Shown piece after piece: positions 40,620 to 50,043 of a DNA stretch of 62,392 nucleotides. The notes under the pieces were generated by a model that did not search any database, was not told the DNA's origin, and saw only the letters and a program-made list of their open reading frames with translations. Both the position numbers and the translations under genes were made by a program. The stretch is from Pseudomonas sp. K2I15. Lineage in GTDB: Bacteria; Pseudomonadota; Gammaproteobacteria; Pseudomonadales; Pseudomonadaceae. Position 1 is the first letter of the stretch; every line of letters begins with the position of its first letter. The DNA lies in NCBI RefSeq assembly GCF_002204795.1, contig NZ_NIXO01000039.1:1-62392 (forward strand). Reading direction: 5' to 3'.

Positions 40620-43577
40620 ATGATCACGGGTTCACCTCGCTTCAAACCCTTCACAGCGGGCTCCTTGCTGCTGCTGTCAGTGGCGGCCCACGGGCAGTAC
40701 ATCGAAACCGGCACGCTGGGTGACCCCGCCAGTTGGCGCTCCGCCGAGTTCCAGAGCGACTGGGGCCTGGACCGCATGAAAGCCAACGAGGCTTACGCGA
40801 GCGGCATCACCGGCAGTGGGGTGAAGGTCGGTGCGCTGGATTCGGGTTTCGACCCCAATCATCCCGAAGCCTCAAAGGACCGTTATCACGCGGTTACCGC
40901 CAGCGGCACTTACGTCGATGGCAGCCCGTTCACAACTACCGGCGCGCTCAACCCCAACAACGACTCTCACGGCACCCACGTCACCGGCACCATGGGCGCG
41001 GCCCGTGATGGCGTGGGCACGCACGGTGTGGCGTACAACGCGCAGGTCTACGTCGGCAACACCAACGGCAATGACAGCTTCCTGTTTGGCCCCACACCGG
41101 ACCCCAAATACTTCAAGGCGGTGTACAGCGCGCTGGTGGACTCCGGCGTGCGTGCGATCAACAACAGCTGGGGCAGCCAACCCAAGGATGTCAGCTACCA
41201 GACGCTAGGCGACCTCCACGCTGCCTATGCCCAGCACTACAACCAGAACACCTGGCTCGACGCGGCCGCCGATGTGGCCAAGGCCGGGGTCATCAATGTG
41301 TTCAGTGCCGGCAACAGCGGCTACGCCAACGCCAGCGTGCGGTCGGCCCTGCCGTATTTCCAGCCGGAACTGGAAGGCCACTGGCTGGCGGTGTCGGGCC
41401 TGGACAAGGCGAATAACCAGAAATACAACCAATGCGGTATCGCCAAATACTGGTGCATTTCCACGCCGGGAGCGTTGATCAACAGCACCATTCCCGACGG
41501 CGGCTACGGAGTGAAATCCGGCACGTCGATGTCGGCGCCCCATGCCACGGGCGCGTTGGCGCTGGTGATGGAACGCTACCCGTACCTGAACAACGAACAG
41601 GCCTTGCAGGTGTTGTTGACCACGGCCACTCAGCTCAATGGCTCGGTCACTGATGCACCAACCACGCAGGTCGGCTGGGGCGTGCCGGACCTTGGCCGGG
41701 CGATGCACGGTCCCGGGCAATTGCTGGGGCTGATGGATGTCACGATGGCAGCCGGGCAGAGCGATGTGTGGAGTAACGCGATCTCCGACAAGGCGCTTAT
41801 CCAACGCCAGGCCGAAGACAACGCCGAAACCCTGGCCTGGCAGCAAACCCTGCATGACAAGGGCTGGGAGAACGGAGTGGGTGCCGGAGCGAGTCAGCAG
41901 GACCAGACCGATTACGCCGTTGGCACTGCCCGTGCGGCAGCGGCGGCCCAGCGTATCTACGAAGGCAGCCTGACTAAATCCGGCGCAGGCAGCCTGATCC
42001 TCACGGGCGAAAACACCTACCGTGGCCCGACCACCGTGAATGGCGGCCGCTTGGCGGTGAACGGTTCGCTGACGTCCGCGGTGACGGTCAATGACAGCGG
42101 CACACTCGGTGGCTCCGGTCGCATTGCGGCGTTGCAGGTGAATAACGGCGGCACCGTGGCACCGGGCAATTCCGTGGGCACCTTGCAGGTGGCCGGGGAT
42201 GTGAACCTCGCTGCCGGTTCCACCTATGCGGTCGAACTTACACCCACCAGCAGCGACCGGATTGTCGCGACCGGCAAGGCAACCCTCGGCGGCGGTACCG
42301 TGACCCTGGCCCTGGAAAACAGCCCGACCCTGCTCAGCCAGCAACAGGCCGAGAGCCTGGTGGGGCGCCAGTACAACATCCTGCAAGCGGCGGGCGGAAT
42401 CCAGGGGCAGTTCGGTGCCGTGCTGCCCAACTACCTGTTCCTGGGCGGCACGCTGGACTATGCCGCCAACGGCGTGCAACTGGACATTGCCCGCAGTGAC
42501 GCGAGTTTCGCCAGTGCCGGCGCTACCCGTAACCAGCGCTCGGTGGCAGTCGCCGCCGAGCAACTGGGCGCTGGCAACCCCGTGTATGAAAGCATCCTGC
42601 GCTCGGACTCGGCCGCCACGGCGCAGTCGGGTTTCCAGCAACTGTCGGGAGAAATCTACCCGGCCATCGGCACGATGCTGATCAATGACAGCCGCCAAGT
42701 GCGCGACGCCGTTGGCGAGCGCCTGCGCCATACGCCGGTGGCCGGTGAGAGCAACGTGTGGGTCAAGGCCCTCGGCAGTTGGGGCAAGACCGACAGCGGT
42801 AGCGAGACGGCGGGGTACACCAGTTCCCTCGACGGCATGTTGGCCGGTGTCGACGGTGCCTTGGACGAGCAGACCCGCGCCGGGTTGGTGGCCGGGTATA
42901 GCGGCAGCTCGCTGAACATGGGCAGCGGTACCCACTCCTCGGCGTCCATCGACAGCTACCACCTCGGCGCCTATGCCGGGCATGAGCTGGGTAACTGGCG
43001 CCTGAGTGTGGGCGGTGCCTACAGCTGGCATCGCGGCGACGTGAAACGCGACTTGCAGTACGGCGAGGTCAGCGGCAAGCAGAAGACCAAACTGGACGCG
43101 CGCAGCGCCCAGGTGTTTACCGAAGCGGCCTATCGCTTGGGCCTGCCATCGGTGGCACTGGAACCGTTCGCCAACCTGGCTTACGTGCATCTGGACAACG
43201 AACGCTTTCACGAGAAAGGCGACGCCGCCGCGCTGGAGCGTGGCAGTGACAGCCGCGATGCGGTGCTGAGCACCCTGGGCGTGCGGGCGTCGAAAACCTT
43301 GCCCCTCAATGACCGGCAGCAACTGGACGTTTCCGGCTCGTTGGGCTGGCAGCACAGCCTCAGTGCCGTCAAATCGGAAGAGCACCTGGGGTTTGTCGCC
43401 GGTGGCCCCTCGTTCGCGGTGCAAAGCTCGCCGTTGCTGCGCGATGCCGCACTGGTGGGCGTGCAGGCCAGCCTGGCCTTGAGCAAAAACACTCGGGTCA
43501 ACCTCGACTACACCGGCCAGTTGGCTGGCAGGGAGAAGATCCAGGGCGTGGGGCTGAGCCTGAACTGGCAGTTCTGA
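40620..43577 (+). CDS. Subtilisin-like serine protease autotransporter (PspA/PspB type)
   Basis: A 985-residue type V secreted protease. A signal peptide (about residues 1-25, ending AAHG) is followed by an S8 peptidase domain with the catalytic triad at D74 (VGALDSG), H117 (SHGTHVTG) and S303 (SGTSMSAPHATG). PATR repeats follow (GAGSLILTGENTYRGPTTVN near 450), then the beta-helix stalk and a C-terminal translocating beta-barrel of about 280 residues ending WQF. In several P. fluorescens operons two such genes lie between aprF and lipA; here there is one. It is independent of AprDEF for export. Confidence 0.93.
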   Translation: MITGSPRFKPFTAGSLLLLSVAAHGQYIETGTLGDPASWRSAEFQSDWGLDRMKANEAYASGITGSGVKVGALDSGFDPNHPEASKDRYHAVTASGTYVDGSPFTTTGALNPNNDSHGTHVTGTMGAARDGVGTHGVAYNAQVYVGNTNGNDSFLFGPTPDPKYFKAVYSALVDSGVRAINNSWGSQPKDVSYQTLGDLHAAYAQHYNQNTWLDAAADVAKAGVINVFSAGNSGYANASVRSALPYFQPELEGHWLAVSGLDKANNQKYNQCGIAKYWCISTPGALINSTIPDGGYGVKSGTSMSAPHATGALALVMERYPYLNNEQALQVLLTTATQLNGSVTDAPTTQVGWGVPDLGRAMHGPGQLLGLMDVTMAAGQSDVWSNAISDKALIQRQAEDNAETLAWQQTLHDKGWENGVGAGASQQDQTDYAVGTARAAAAAQRIYEGSLTKSGAGSLILTGENTYRGPTTVNGGRLAVNGSLTSAVTVNDSGTLGGSGRIAALQVNNGGTVAPGNSVGTLQVAGDVNLAAGSTYAVELTPTSSDRIVATGKATLGGGTVTLALENSPTLLSQQQAESLVGRQYNILQAAGGIQGQFGAVLPNYLFLGGTLDYAANGVQLDIARSDASFASAGATRNQRSVAVAAEQLGAGNPVYESILRSDSAATAQSGFQQLSGEIYPAIGTMLINDSRQVRDAVGERLRHTPVAGESNVWVKALGSWGKTDSGSETAGYTSSLDGMLAGVDGALDEQTRAGLVAGYSGSSLNMGSGTHSSASIDSYHLGAYAGHELGNWRLSVGGAYSWHRGDVKRDLQYGEVSGKQKTKLDARSAQVFTEAAYRLGLPSVALEPFANLAYVHLDNERFHEKGDAAALERGSDSRDAVLSTLGVRASKTLPLNDRQQLDVSGSLGWQHSLSAVKSEEHLGFVAGGPSFAVQSSPLLRDAALVGVQASLALSKNTRVNLDYTGQLAGREKIQGVGLSLNWQF

Positions 43578-43606
43578 GCAAGATTTTGAGGCCGAAAGAG
43601 GTCAAC

Positions 43607-43695
43607 TGTGGGAGCGGGCTTGCTCGCGAATGCGATGGATCAGTTAAAGGTGCATCGACTGACACACCGCATTCGCGAGCAAGCCCGCTCCCACA
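43607..43695. repeat. REP pair, GGGAGCGGGCTTG type, between the autotransporter gene and lipA
   Basis: TGTGGGAGCGGGCTTGCTCG and its mirror CGAGCAAGCCCGCTCCCACA surround a spacer with TGACACACCGCATTCG, the same spacer signature as the element at 22249. Confidence 0.88.
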
Positions 43696-43768
43696 CTGAT
43701 CCGGTTCCAATCGTTAATCTGTGCAGATTTGGCTTTCTCGATAATTCCAACAAAAGAGAGGCAATACC

Positions 43769-45199
43769 ATGGGTGTTTTCGACTATAAAAACCTCGGTTC
43801 CGAGGGCTCCAAAGCATTGTTCGCCGATGCCATGGCGATCACCTTGTACTCCTATCACAACCTGGATAACGGCTTTGCGGTGGGTTATCAGCACAACGGT
43901 TTTGGCCTGGGCCTGCCGGCAACCCTGGTGGGCGCGCTGCTGGGCAGTACCGATTCCCAGGGGGTGATTCCGGGGATTCCCTGGAACCCCGACTCTGAAA
44001 AGGCCGCCCTGGATGCGGTGCACAAGGCGGGCTGGACGCCCATCAGTGCCAGCACCCTGGGCTACAGCGGCAAGGTGGATGCCCGGGGTACGTTCTTCGG
44101 CGAAAAGGCCTGCTATACCACTGCTCAGGTCGAGGTGCTGGGCAAGTACGATGGCGATGGCAAACTGCTGGAAATCGGTATCGGTTTTCGCGGGACTTCC
44201 GGGCCTCGGGAAACCTTGATCAGCGATTCCATTGGCGATTTGGTCAGTGACCTGTTGGCGGCGTTGGGCCCCAAGGATTATGCGAAAAACTACGCGGGCG
44301 AGGCCTTTGGCACGTTGCTCAAGGATGTCGCGGCGTATGCCGGCAGCCAAGGGTTGACGGGCAAGGATGTGGTGGTCAGCGGCCATAGCCTGGGCGGCCT
44401 GGCGGTCAACAGCATGGCCGACTTGAGCGGCAATAAATGGTCGGGGTTCTACACCGATTCCAACTATGTGGCCTACGCTTCGCCGACCCAGAGCAGCGGC
44501 GACAAGGTGCTGAATATCGGCTACGAAAACGACCCGGTATTTCGCGCGCTGGACGGTTCGTCCTTCAATTTCTCGTCGTTGGGCGTGCACGATAAACCTC
44601 ATGAGTCGACCACCGACAATATCGTCAGCTTCAACGATCACTATGCGTCGACGCTGTGGAATGTCCTGCCGTTTTCCATCGTCAATGTGCCGACCTGGCT
44701 CTCTCATTTGCCCACGGGATATGGCGATGGCCTGACCCGCGTGCTGGATTCGACGTTCTACGACCTGACGAGTCGGGACTCGACGATTATCGTGGCCAAT
44801 CTGTCGGACCCGGCCCGGGCCAATACCTGGGTGCAGGATCTCAACCGCAATGCCGAGCCTCACAAGGGCAATACGTTCATTATCGGCAGTGACGGTGATG
44901 ACCTGATTCAGGGTGGCAAGGGCGTGGATTTCATTGAGGGTGGCAAGGGCAATGACACGATCCGCGATAACAGTGGGCATAACACCTTTCTGTTCAGCGG
45001 CAGTTTTGGACAGGATCGGGTGATTGGTTATCAGCCGACCGACAGGCTGGTGTTTCGGGAGGTGGAGGGCAGTGCAGACTGGCGTGAACACGCCAAGGTG
45101 GTGGGCGGCGATACGGTGCTGAGTTTTGGCGCGGATTCGGTGACGCTGGTGGGGGTTGGATTGGCCGGGGTTTGGGCCGATGGCGTTTCTATAAGCTAA
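43769..45199 (+). CDS. lipA: Secreted RTX lipase LipA (TliA-type, family I.3)
   Basis: A 476-residue triacylglycerol lipase, same length as P. fluorescens TliA. The catalytic triad falls at the known positions: S207 in GHSLGG, D255 in ENDPVF and H313 in LSHLP. RTX calcium-binding repeats (GSDGDDLIQGG, GGKGNDTIRD) follow residue 370, then an uncleaved C-terminal type I secretion signal. It has no N-terminal signal and is exported by AprDEF. In this family it also attacks polyesters and polyurethanes. Last gene of the operon, 191 bases after the autotransporter gene with a REP between. Confidence 0.96.
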   Translation: MGVFDYKNLGSEGSKALFADAMAITLYSYHNLDNGFAVGYQHNGFGLGLPATLVGALLGSTDSQGVIPGIPWNPDSEKAALDAVHKAGWTPISASTLGYSGKVDARGTFFGEKACYTTAQVEVLGKYDGDGKLLEIGIGFRGTSGPRETLISDSIGDLVSDLLAALGPKDYAKNYAGEAFGTLLKDVAAYAGSQGLTGKDVVVSGHSLGGLAVNSMADLSGNKWSGFYTDSNYVAYASPTQSSGDKVLNIGYENDPVFRALDGSSFNFSSLGVHDKPHESTTDNIVSFNDHYASTLWNVLPFSIVNVPTWLSHLPTGYGDGLTRVLDSTFYDLTSRDSTIIVANLSDPARANTWVQDLNRNAEPHKGNTFIIGSDGDDLIQGGKGVDFIEGGKGNDTIRDNSGHNTFLFSGSFGQDRVIGYQPTDRLVFREVEGSADWREHAKVVGGDTVLSFGADSVTLVGVGLAGVWADGVSIS

Positions 45200-45212
45200 C
45201 TAGCGCTGCTTT

Positions 45213-45304
45213 TGTGGCGAGGGAGCTTGCTCCCGCTGGACTGCGCAGCAGGCCCATTTTTGGGGCCGCTATGCGCCCCAGCGGGAGCAAGCTCCCTCGC
45301 CACA
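45213..45304. repeat. REP pair, GTGGCGAGGGAGCTTG type, after lipA
   Basis: TGTGGCGAGGGAGCTTGCTC and mirror GAGCAAGCTCCCTCGCCACA flank a spacer with CTGCGCAGCAGGCCC and GGGGCCGCTATGCG. It lies between lipA and a convergent small gene, so it probably ends both transcripts. Confidence 0.88.
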
Positions 45305-45329
45305 GGTTTACTCAGCGGCTGGGTGTTGG

Positions 45330-45611
45330 TTATCGCCAGTAGTGGCCGTGGTTCCAGTACGGCCGATGGGGTTGGCCGTAGCCATAACCGTAGTAATGAT
45401 CGCGCGGCCAGTAGCCTCGCGGGCCGTAGCCATAACCCCAATGGCCGTAATAGCGCGGGCCGGGAGGTGGAGGTTGCACGATCACCACGCGCGATGGCGC
45501 CTGGCGGATGATGAGGGTGTCGGCAAATACCGGCGTACTCGCCAGCGCAGCCCACATCAGGGGAATGAGTAGCAGAGCGCGCACCGCTCGGGACATGAAT
45601 GCCATGGCCAT
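45330..45611 (-). CDS. Small secreted Gly/Tyr/His-rich protein
   Basis: A 93-residue protein with a signal peptide (AVRALLLIPLMWAALAST, cleavage near VFA-D). The mature part starts TLIIRQAPSRVVIVQPPPP and then is low in complexity: repeats of GYG, RGYW, YYGYGYG and NHGHYW, rich in Tyr, Gly, His, Pro and Trp. No enzyme motif. Similar short YG-rich exported proteins are common in pseudomonads as hypothetical proteins; surface or metal-binding roles are guesses. ATGs at 45605 and 45596 are alternative starts. Confidence 0.72.
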   Translation of the reverse strand: MAMAFMSRAVRALLLIPLMWAALASTPVFADTLIIRQAPSRVVIVQPPPPGPRYYGHWGYGYGPRGYWPRDHYYGYGYGQPHRPYWNHGHYWR

Positions 45612-45696
45612 GGTTCTCCGTCATGCCACCTTCGAAGTTGAAGGTGGTTGATCGGTTAAACGCCAGTGCGGGGAAAATCCTTCGGTAAAACTTTTT

Positions 45697-45921
45697 TTAT
45701 TTCTCTTTGATCACGGTAGCGACGTCAGCGGCCTTGACCCGTACACGCTTGCCGGCGATGTCGGTGAATTCGTAGAAGCCATCCGCGGTCTTCGCGTTCG
45801 GTACGTCCTTGGTCAAATATTGGGTGCCGTTCTGCAACGTCACCACGGTCTGCGTGGAGCAACCGGCCAATACCAGCAACGTGAACATACCCAGCGCCAG
45901 GCCCAAATTCTTCATGCTCAT
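45697..45921 (-). CDS. YgdI/YgdR-type small lipoprotein
   Basis: A 74-residue lipoprotein. The signal peptide KNLGLALGMFTLLVLAGC has a good lipobox (LAGC, Cys at about residue 20). The mature part, VVTLQNGTQYLTKDVPNAKT then FYEFTDIAGKRVRVKAADV, is a DUF903 SH3-like domain. ATG at 45921 or 45915 can both serve as starts. Function is unknown; likely anchored in the outer or inner membrane facing the periplasm. Transcribed away from the nuclease-helicase pair. Confidence 0.85.
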   Translation of the reverse strand: MSMKNLGLALGMFTLLVLAGCSTQTVVTLQNGTQYLTKDVPNAKTADGFYEFTDIAGKRVRVKAADVATVIKEK

Positions 45922-46108
45922 AACCTTACCTTGACCCTTCGAAAAGCCCGCGCCTGAGCGGTCGCGGGTAACAAATATGATGTGATGCACAGCCATCTGA
46001 TCATTATTACTCAAAAAGTTGCGTGTGCCTTTGATCTATTACCGATTGCAACAGGCAGTCAGGGACGGCACTCTGTATGCATAACCAGTGGTTGATCCAG
46101 TGCCAGAA

Positions 46109-47758
46109 ATGTCCAATCCCCTTGAAGACCCGCTCTATTACCTGCATAACTTCCGCCAAGTGCTCGACTGGCTGGGGCAGCGTTATGCCGATTTACTGGC
46201 CCCGGACGAAGCGCATTTCATTCAGCAATTTGACAGCTTGCCGCAGGCGTCCCAGGCCTTGTTGGTGCGCATGGTGATGCGCAAGGGCGCGCATTTTCGC
46301 GCCGGCAAACTCAACTATGTCGAGATCGGTGCAGTGCAGCAGGCGGTATTGCCTCTTCTGGCGCAGGGCTGGGTGACGGATCAGTGCCTGTTGTCATTTG
46401 ATGAGCTGTTCAGCCTGCTGCAGAAAGCCGAAATCCTCGCGGCGTTCAAACCCTGGATCGAGCAACCCAAGGCCAAGAAAGCGGACTGGCTGGAGGCGCT
46501 GTCGGCGCAGTTTGGCGAACCGCGCTGCTTCCAGCACTGGTGCCCGGACCTTGCCGACCCGCTCTACAGCTTGACCGTGATGGACCTGTGCGACCGCTTG
46601 CGGCTGATGTTCTTCGGCAATCTCTACCAGGACTGGTCGGAGTTTGTGCTGGCGGACCTGGGGATTTTCACTTACGAGAAAGTCGAGTTCTGTGCTGAAT
46701 CCCGAGGTTTGCGCAGCCGTGACGACGTGCACGGTTTCCTGTTTCTGCACCAGTGCCAACAGGCCTTTGAAGCGGGCGAGGCGCTGGATGGGGTGCTGGA
46801 ACAAATCGCTACACTGCACACCGACAACCCCTGGCTGGAAAAGCGTCGGGCCAAACTGTTGTTTCAAGTGGGCCAGTACTGCGAGCGTAGCGCCGAGTTG
46901 GCCCTGGCCGAAATGATCTACCGAGGCTGCACTTATCCCGGCTCACGGGCGCGATTGATCCGTGTGCTGGAGCGTCAGGAAGACGTTGCCCAGGCAATGT
47001 TGCTGGCCCGTGAAGCGCAGCTGGCACCCGAGAGCGCCGCCGAGCAGCAGCATTTGCTGCGCGTGATACCCCGGCTGCGGCGCAAACTCGGCGAGCCGGC
47101 GATGCCCAAGGTAAAACCCCGCGACATCGTACGCCTGGACCTTGAGCTTCCGGCCCCGGAGCCTTTGATGTCGGTGGAGTATTGCGTGCAGGCGCACCTG
47201 AGCGACCACGGTGCGCCGGTGCATTACGTCGAGAACAGCCTGATCAATTCGTTGTTTGGCCTGCTCTGCTGGCCGGCGATTTTCGCGCCGTTGCCGGGGT
47301 CGTTTTTCCATCCGTTCCAGCGCGGGCCGGTGGACCTGCACAGCGAGGACTTCCACCAGCGGCGTGCCGAGCTGTTTGCCGAATGCCTGGACCAACTGGG
47401 TGACGAGCGCTACAAGCGCACCATCCGCCAGCGGTACGTCGACAAATGGGGCATTCAGTCGCCCTTCGTGTTCTGGAGCGTGCTCAGCGAAGAGTTGCTC
47501 GACCAGGCCCTCGACTGCCTGCCCGCCGTGCACCTGCGCCACTGGTTCGAGCGCCTGCTGCTGGATATCCGCGCCAACCGCGCCGGCATGCCCGACCTGA
47601 TCCAGTTCTGGCCCGAGGAAAAAACCTACCGCATGATCGAAGTCAAAGGCCCCGGTGATCGCCTGCAAGACAACCAGTTGCGCTGGCTGGAGTTCTGCGG
47701 CGAGCACCAGATGCCGGTGACCGTGTGTTATGTGCGCTGGGCGGAGCAGGAGGCTTGA
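46109..47758 (+). CDS. FAN1-type structure-specific nuclease (VRR-NUC domain)
   Basis: A 549-residue protein matching bacterial FAN1, the enzyme that incises DNA 5' flaps and interstrand crosslinks. The N-terminal SAP-like/DNA-binding part is followed by a helical repeat region (about 220-350). The C-terminal VRR-NUC domain has the PD-(D/E)xK residues in GMPDLIQFW and MIEVKGPGDRLQDNQLRW (near residues 492-525). The ATG at 46109 is preferred over an upstream GTG at 46088. It overlaps the following helicase gene by 4 bases. Cytosolic DNA repair. Confidence 0.88.
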   Translation: MSNPLEDPLYYLHNFRQVLDWLGQRYADLLAPDEAHFIQQFDSLPQASQALLVRMVMRKGAHFRAGKLNYVEIGAVQQAVLPLLAQGWVTDQCLLSFDELFSLLQKAEILAAFKPWIEQPKAKKADWLEALSAQFGEPRCFQHWCPDLADPLYSLTVMDLCDRLRLMFFGNLYQDWSEFVLADLGIFTYEKVEFCAESRGLRSRDDVHGFLFLHQCQQAFEAGEALDGVLEQIATLHTDNPWLEKRRAKLLFQVGQYCERSAELALAEMIYRGCTYPGSRARLIRVLERQEDVAQAMLLAREAQLAPESAAEQQHLLRVIPRLRRKLGEPAMPKVKPRDIVRLDLELPAPEPLMSVEYCVQAHLSDHGAPVHYVENSLINSLFGLLCWPAIFAPLPGSFFHPFQRGPVDLHSEDFHQRRAELFAECLDQLGDERYKRTIRQRYVDKWGIQSPFVFWSVLSEELLDQALDCLPAVHLRHWFERLLLDIRANRAGMPDLIQFWPEEKTYRMIEVKGPGDRLQDNQLRWLEFCGEHQMPVTVCYVRWAEQEA

Positions 47759-50043
47759 GCTACAGCGTCGCGGTGCGTGCGTTGTGTGAATTCACCGCCA
47801 AGGTCGGCGACCTCGACCTGCGTTTTACCCCGTCTCCCAGCGCCCAGGAAGGGATAGTCGGGCACCGCACCGTGGCTTCGCGGCGTAGCGCCCATTACCA
47901 GAACGAAGTCGCGCTTGAGGGCGAATATCAACAGTTGAAAGTCCGGGGCAGGGCGGATGGCTACGACCCGGACCGCAACCAGTTGGAAGAAGTGAAAACC
48001 TATCGCGGCGACCTCGATAAACAACCCGCCAACCACCGGCAATTGCACTGGGCCCAGGTCAAGGTTTACGGCTGGCTGATGTGTCAGAAACTCGGGTTGG
48101 CGGAGATTGTTTTAGCGCTGGTGTACTTCGACATTGTTGGCGAACACGAAACCCTCTTGAGCCAACCCTTTCAGGCAGCCGACCTGGAGCACTTCTTCAA
48201 TCAGCAATGCGCCCTGTTCCTCGGTTGGGCGGAACAGGAAATGCATCAGCGCGAAGCCCGCAACGCGGCAGCGGCCGCCCTGGGCTTTCCGCATGCGGCG
48301 TTTCGCCCCGGCCAGCGTTCACTGGCGGAAACGGTTTACAAGGCCGTCAGTACCGGCCGCTGCCTCATGGCCCAGGCACCCACCGGTATCGGCAAGACCG
48401 TCGGCACGATTTTCCCGATGCTCAAGGCCCTCGCGCCGCAGCAATTGGACAAGGTGTTCTTCCTGACGGCCAAGACTCCGGGCCGAAAATTGGCCCTGGA
48501 CGCCGCGCAAGTGCTGTATGACAGCAGCCCGGACTTGCCGCTGCGAGTGCTGGAACTGGTAGCCCGGGACAAGGCCTGTGAGCATCTGGACAAAGCCTGT
48601 CATGGCGATTCCTGCCCGCTGGCCAAGGGGTTTTATGACCGCTTGCCGGCTGCCCGCGAAGCCGCGTCCCACGTGCGCCTGCTGGACCAGCGCAACCTGC
48701 GGGAAGTCGCCCTGGCCCATCACGTCTGCCCCTATTACCTGAGCCAGGAAATGGCACGCTGGACCGACGTTGTGGTCGCCGACTACAACTACTACTTCGA
48801 TTTCGGCGCCATGCTGTTCGGCCTGGCCCAGCTCAACCAGTGGCGCGTGGCGGTGCTGGTGGACGAAGCCCATAACCTGGTGGATCGAGGCCGCTCGATG
48901 TACAGCGCAGCCCTCGACCAGTACACGCTCAAGACCCTGCGCGAGATCGCGCCCGAGCCGCTTAAAAAGTCCTTGCAGCGCCTGAACCGTGAATGGAACG
49001 CCCTGCACAAGGAGCAAGTTGCGCCGTATCAGGCTTATGCGCAAAAGCCCGAAAAACTGCTGCAAGCCCTGAGCTTGTGCACCAGCGCCATGGGCGATTA
49101 TTTCAACGACCATCCCGAAGCGCTAAATGGTGAGCTGCAAGCCTTCTACTTCGAAGCCTTGCAGTTTGCCAAGGTCGCCGAGCTGTTCAACGAACACTTC
49201 ATCTTCGACATCAGCAAGCGTGAGCTCAGCGGCAAACGCAGTTCATCGAACCTGTGCCTGCGCAACGTGGTGCCCGCCGAGTTCATTCGCCCGCGACTGA
49301 CGGCGGCCCGCAGCAGCGTGCTGTTTTCCGCCACCTTGAGCCCACGGCACTACTACGCCGACTTGCTGGGAATGCCGCCCGACACGGCCTGGGTCGACGT
49401 GGAGTCACCGTTCAAGGCCGAGCAGTTGCAGGTGCATATCGTCGACCGGATCTCCACCCGATTCGTCCATCGCCAGGCGTCCCTGGAGCCCATCGTCGAA
49501 CTGATCGCCACGCAGTTTGCCGGGCAACCCGGCAACTACCTGGCGTTTTTCAGCAGCTTCGATTACTTGCAGCAAGTGGCGCAATTGTTGGCAGAACGGC
49601 ACCCGCACATCCCACTGTGGCAGCAGTCGCGGGGCATGGCCGAGGCCGAGCGCCAGGCGTTTCTCGACCAGTTCACACAGCACAGCCAGGGCATCGGTTT
49701 TGCCGTGCTCGGCGGCGCATTCGGCGAAGGCATCGACCTGCCAGGAACCCGGCTGATCGGCGCCTTTATCGCGACCCTGGGCCTGGCGCAGCTGAACCCG
49801 GTGAATGAGCAGCTCAAACTGCGCATGGGCGCGATTTTCGGCGCCGGTTACGACTACACCTATTTGTATCCCGGCATCCAGAAGGTGGTGCAGGCGGCGG
49901 GCAGGGTGATCCGCAGCCAGCAGGACCGAGGCGTGGTGATGCTGATCGATGACCGTTTTGGCGAGGCACGGGTGAAGCAGCTATTGCCGCGCTGGTGGTC
50001 GATCACTGCGGCGGATACACCGCATCCCGTAACTGGCGGGTGA
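47755..50043 (+). CDS. XPD/DinG-type DNA helicase with N-terminal nuclease-like domain
   Basis: A 762-residue superfamily II helicase. The start is set at a TTG (47755) overlapping the FAN1 stop, giving SYSVAVRALCEFTAKVGDLD, the family opening; AGGAGG lies only one base before it, so a GTG at 47773 is an alternative. Residues about 40-150 have a PD-(D/E)xK-like arrangement (VRGRADGYD, then LEEVKTYRG). Walker A is APTGIGKTV; DEAH is in VDEAHNLVDRG. Between them are the four cysteines that bind the 4Fe-4S cluster in XPD-type helicases (KACEHLDKACHGDSCPL and HHVCPYY). Coupled with the nuclease, it should act in crosslink or flap repair. Confidence 0.85.
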   Translation: MSYSVAVRALCEFTAKVGDLDLRFTPSPSAQEGIVGHRTVASRRSAHYQNEVALEGEYQQLKVRGRADGYDPDRNQLEEVKTYRGDLDKQPANHRQLHWAQVKVYGWLMCQKLGLAEIVLALVYFDIVGEHETLLSQPFQAADLEHFFNQQCALFLGWAEQEMHQREARNAAAAALGFPHAAFRPGQRSLAETVYKAVSTGRCLMAQAPTGIGKTVGTIFPMLKALAPQQLDKVFFLTAKTPGRKLALDAAQVLYDSSPDLPLRVLELVARDKACEHLDKACHGDSCPLAKGFYDRLPAAREAASHVRLLDQRNLREVALAHHVCPYYLSQEMARWTDVVVADYNYYFDFGAMLFGLAQLNQWRVAVLVDEAHNLVDRGRSMYSAALDQYTLKTLREIAPEPLKKSLQRLNREWNALHKEQVAPYQAYAQKPEKLLQALSLCTSAMGDYFNDHPEALNGELQAFYFEALQFAKVAELFNEHFIFDISKRELSGKRSSSNLCLRNVVPAEFIRPRLTAARSSVLFSATLSPRHYYADLLGMPPDTAWVDVESPFKAEQLQVHIVDRISTRFVHRQASLEPIVELIATQFAGQPGNYLAFFSSFDYLQQVAQLLAERHPHIPLWQQSRGMAEAERQAFLDQFTQHSQGIGFAVLGGAFGEGIDLPGTRLIGAFIATLGLAQLNPVNEQLKLRMGAIFGAGYDYTYLYPGIQKVVQAAGRVIRSQQDRGVVMLIDDRFGEARVKQLLPRWWSITAADTPHPVTGG

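Noticed and set aside
41205..43424. A 739-codon open frame on the minus strand opposite the autotransporter gene
   Set aside because: It is a shadow of a GC-rich gene: low-complexity His/Arg/Gln-rich sequence with no family resemblance, while the plus strand has a full catalytic triad and beta-barrel.
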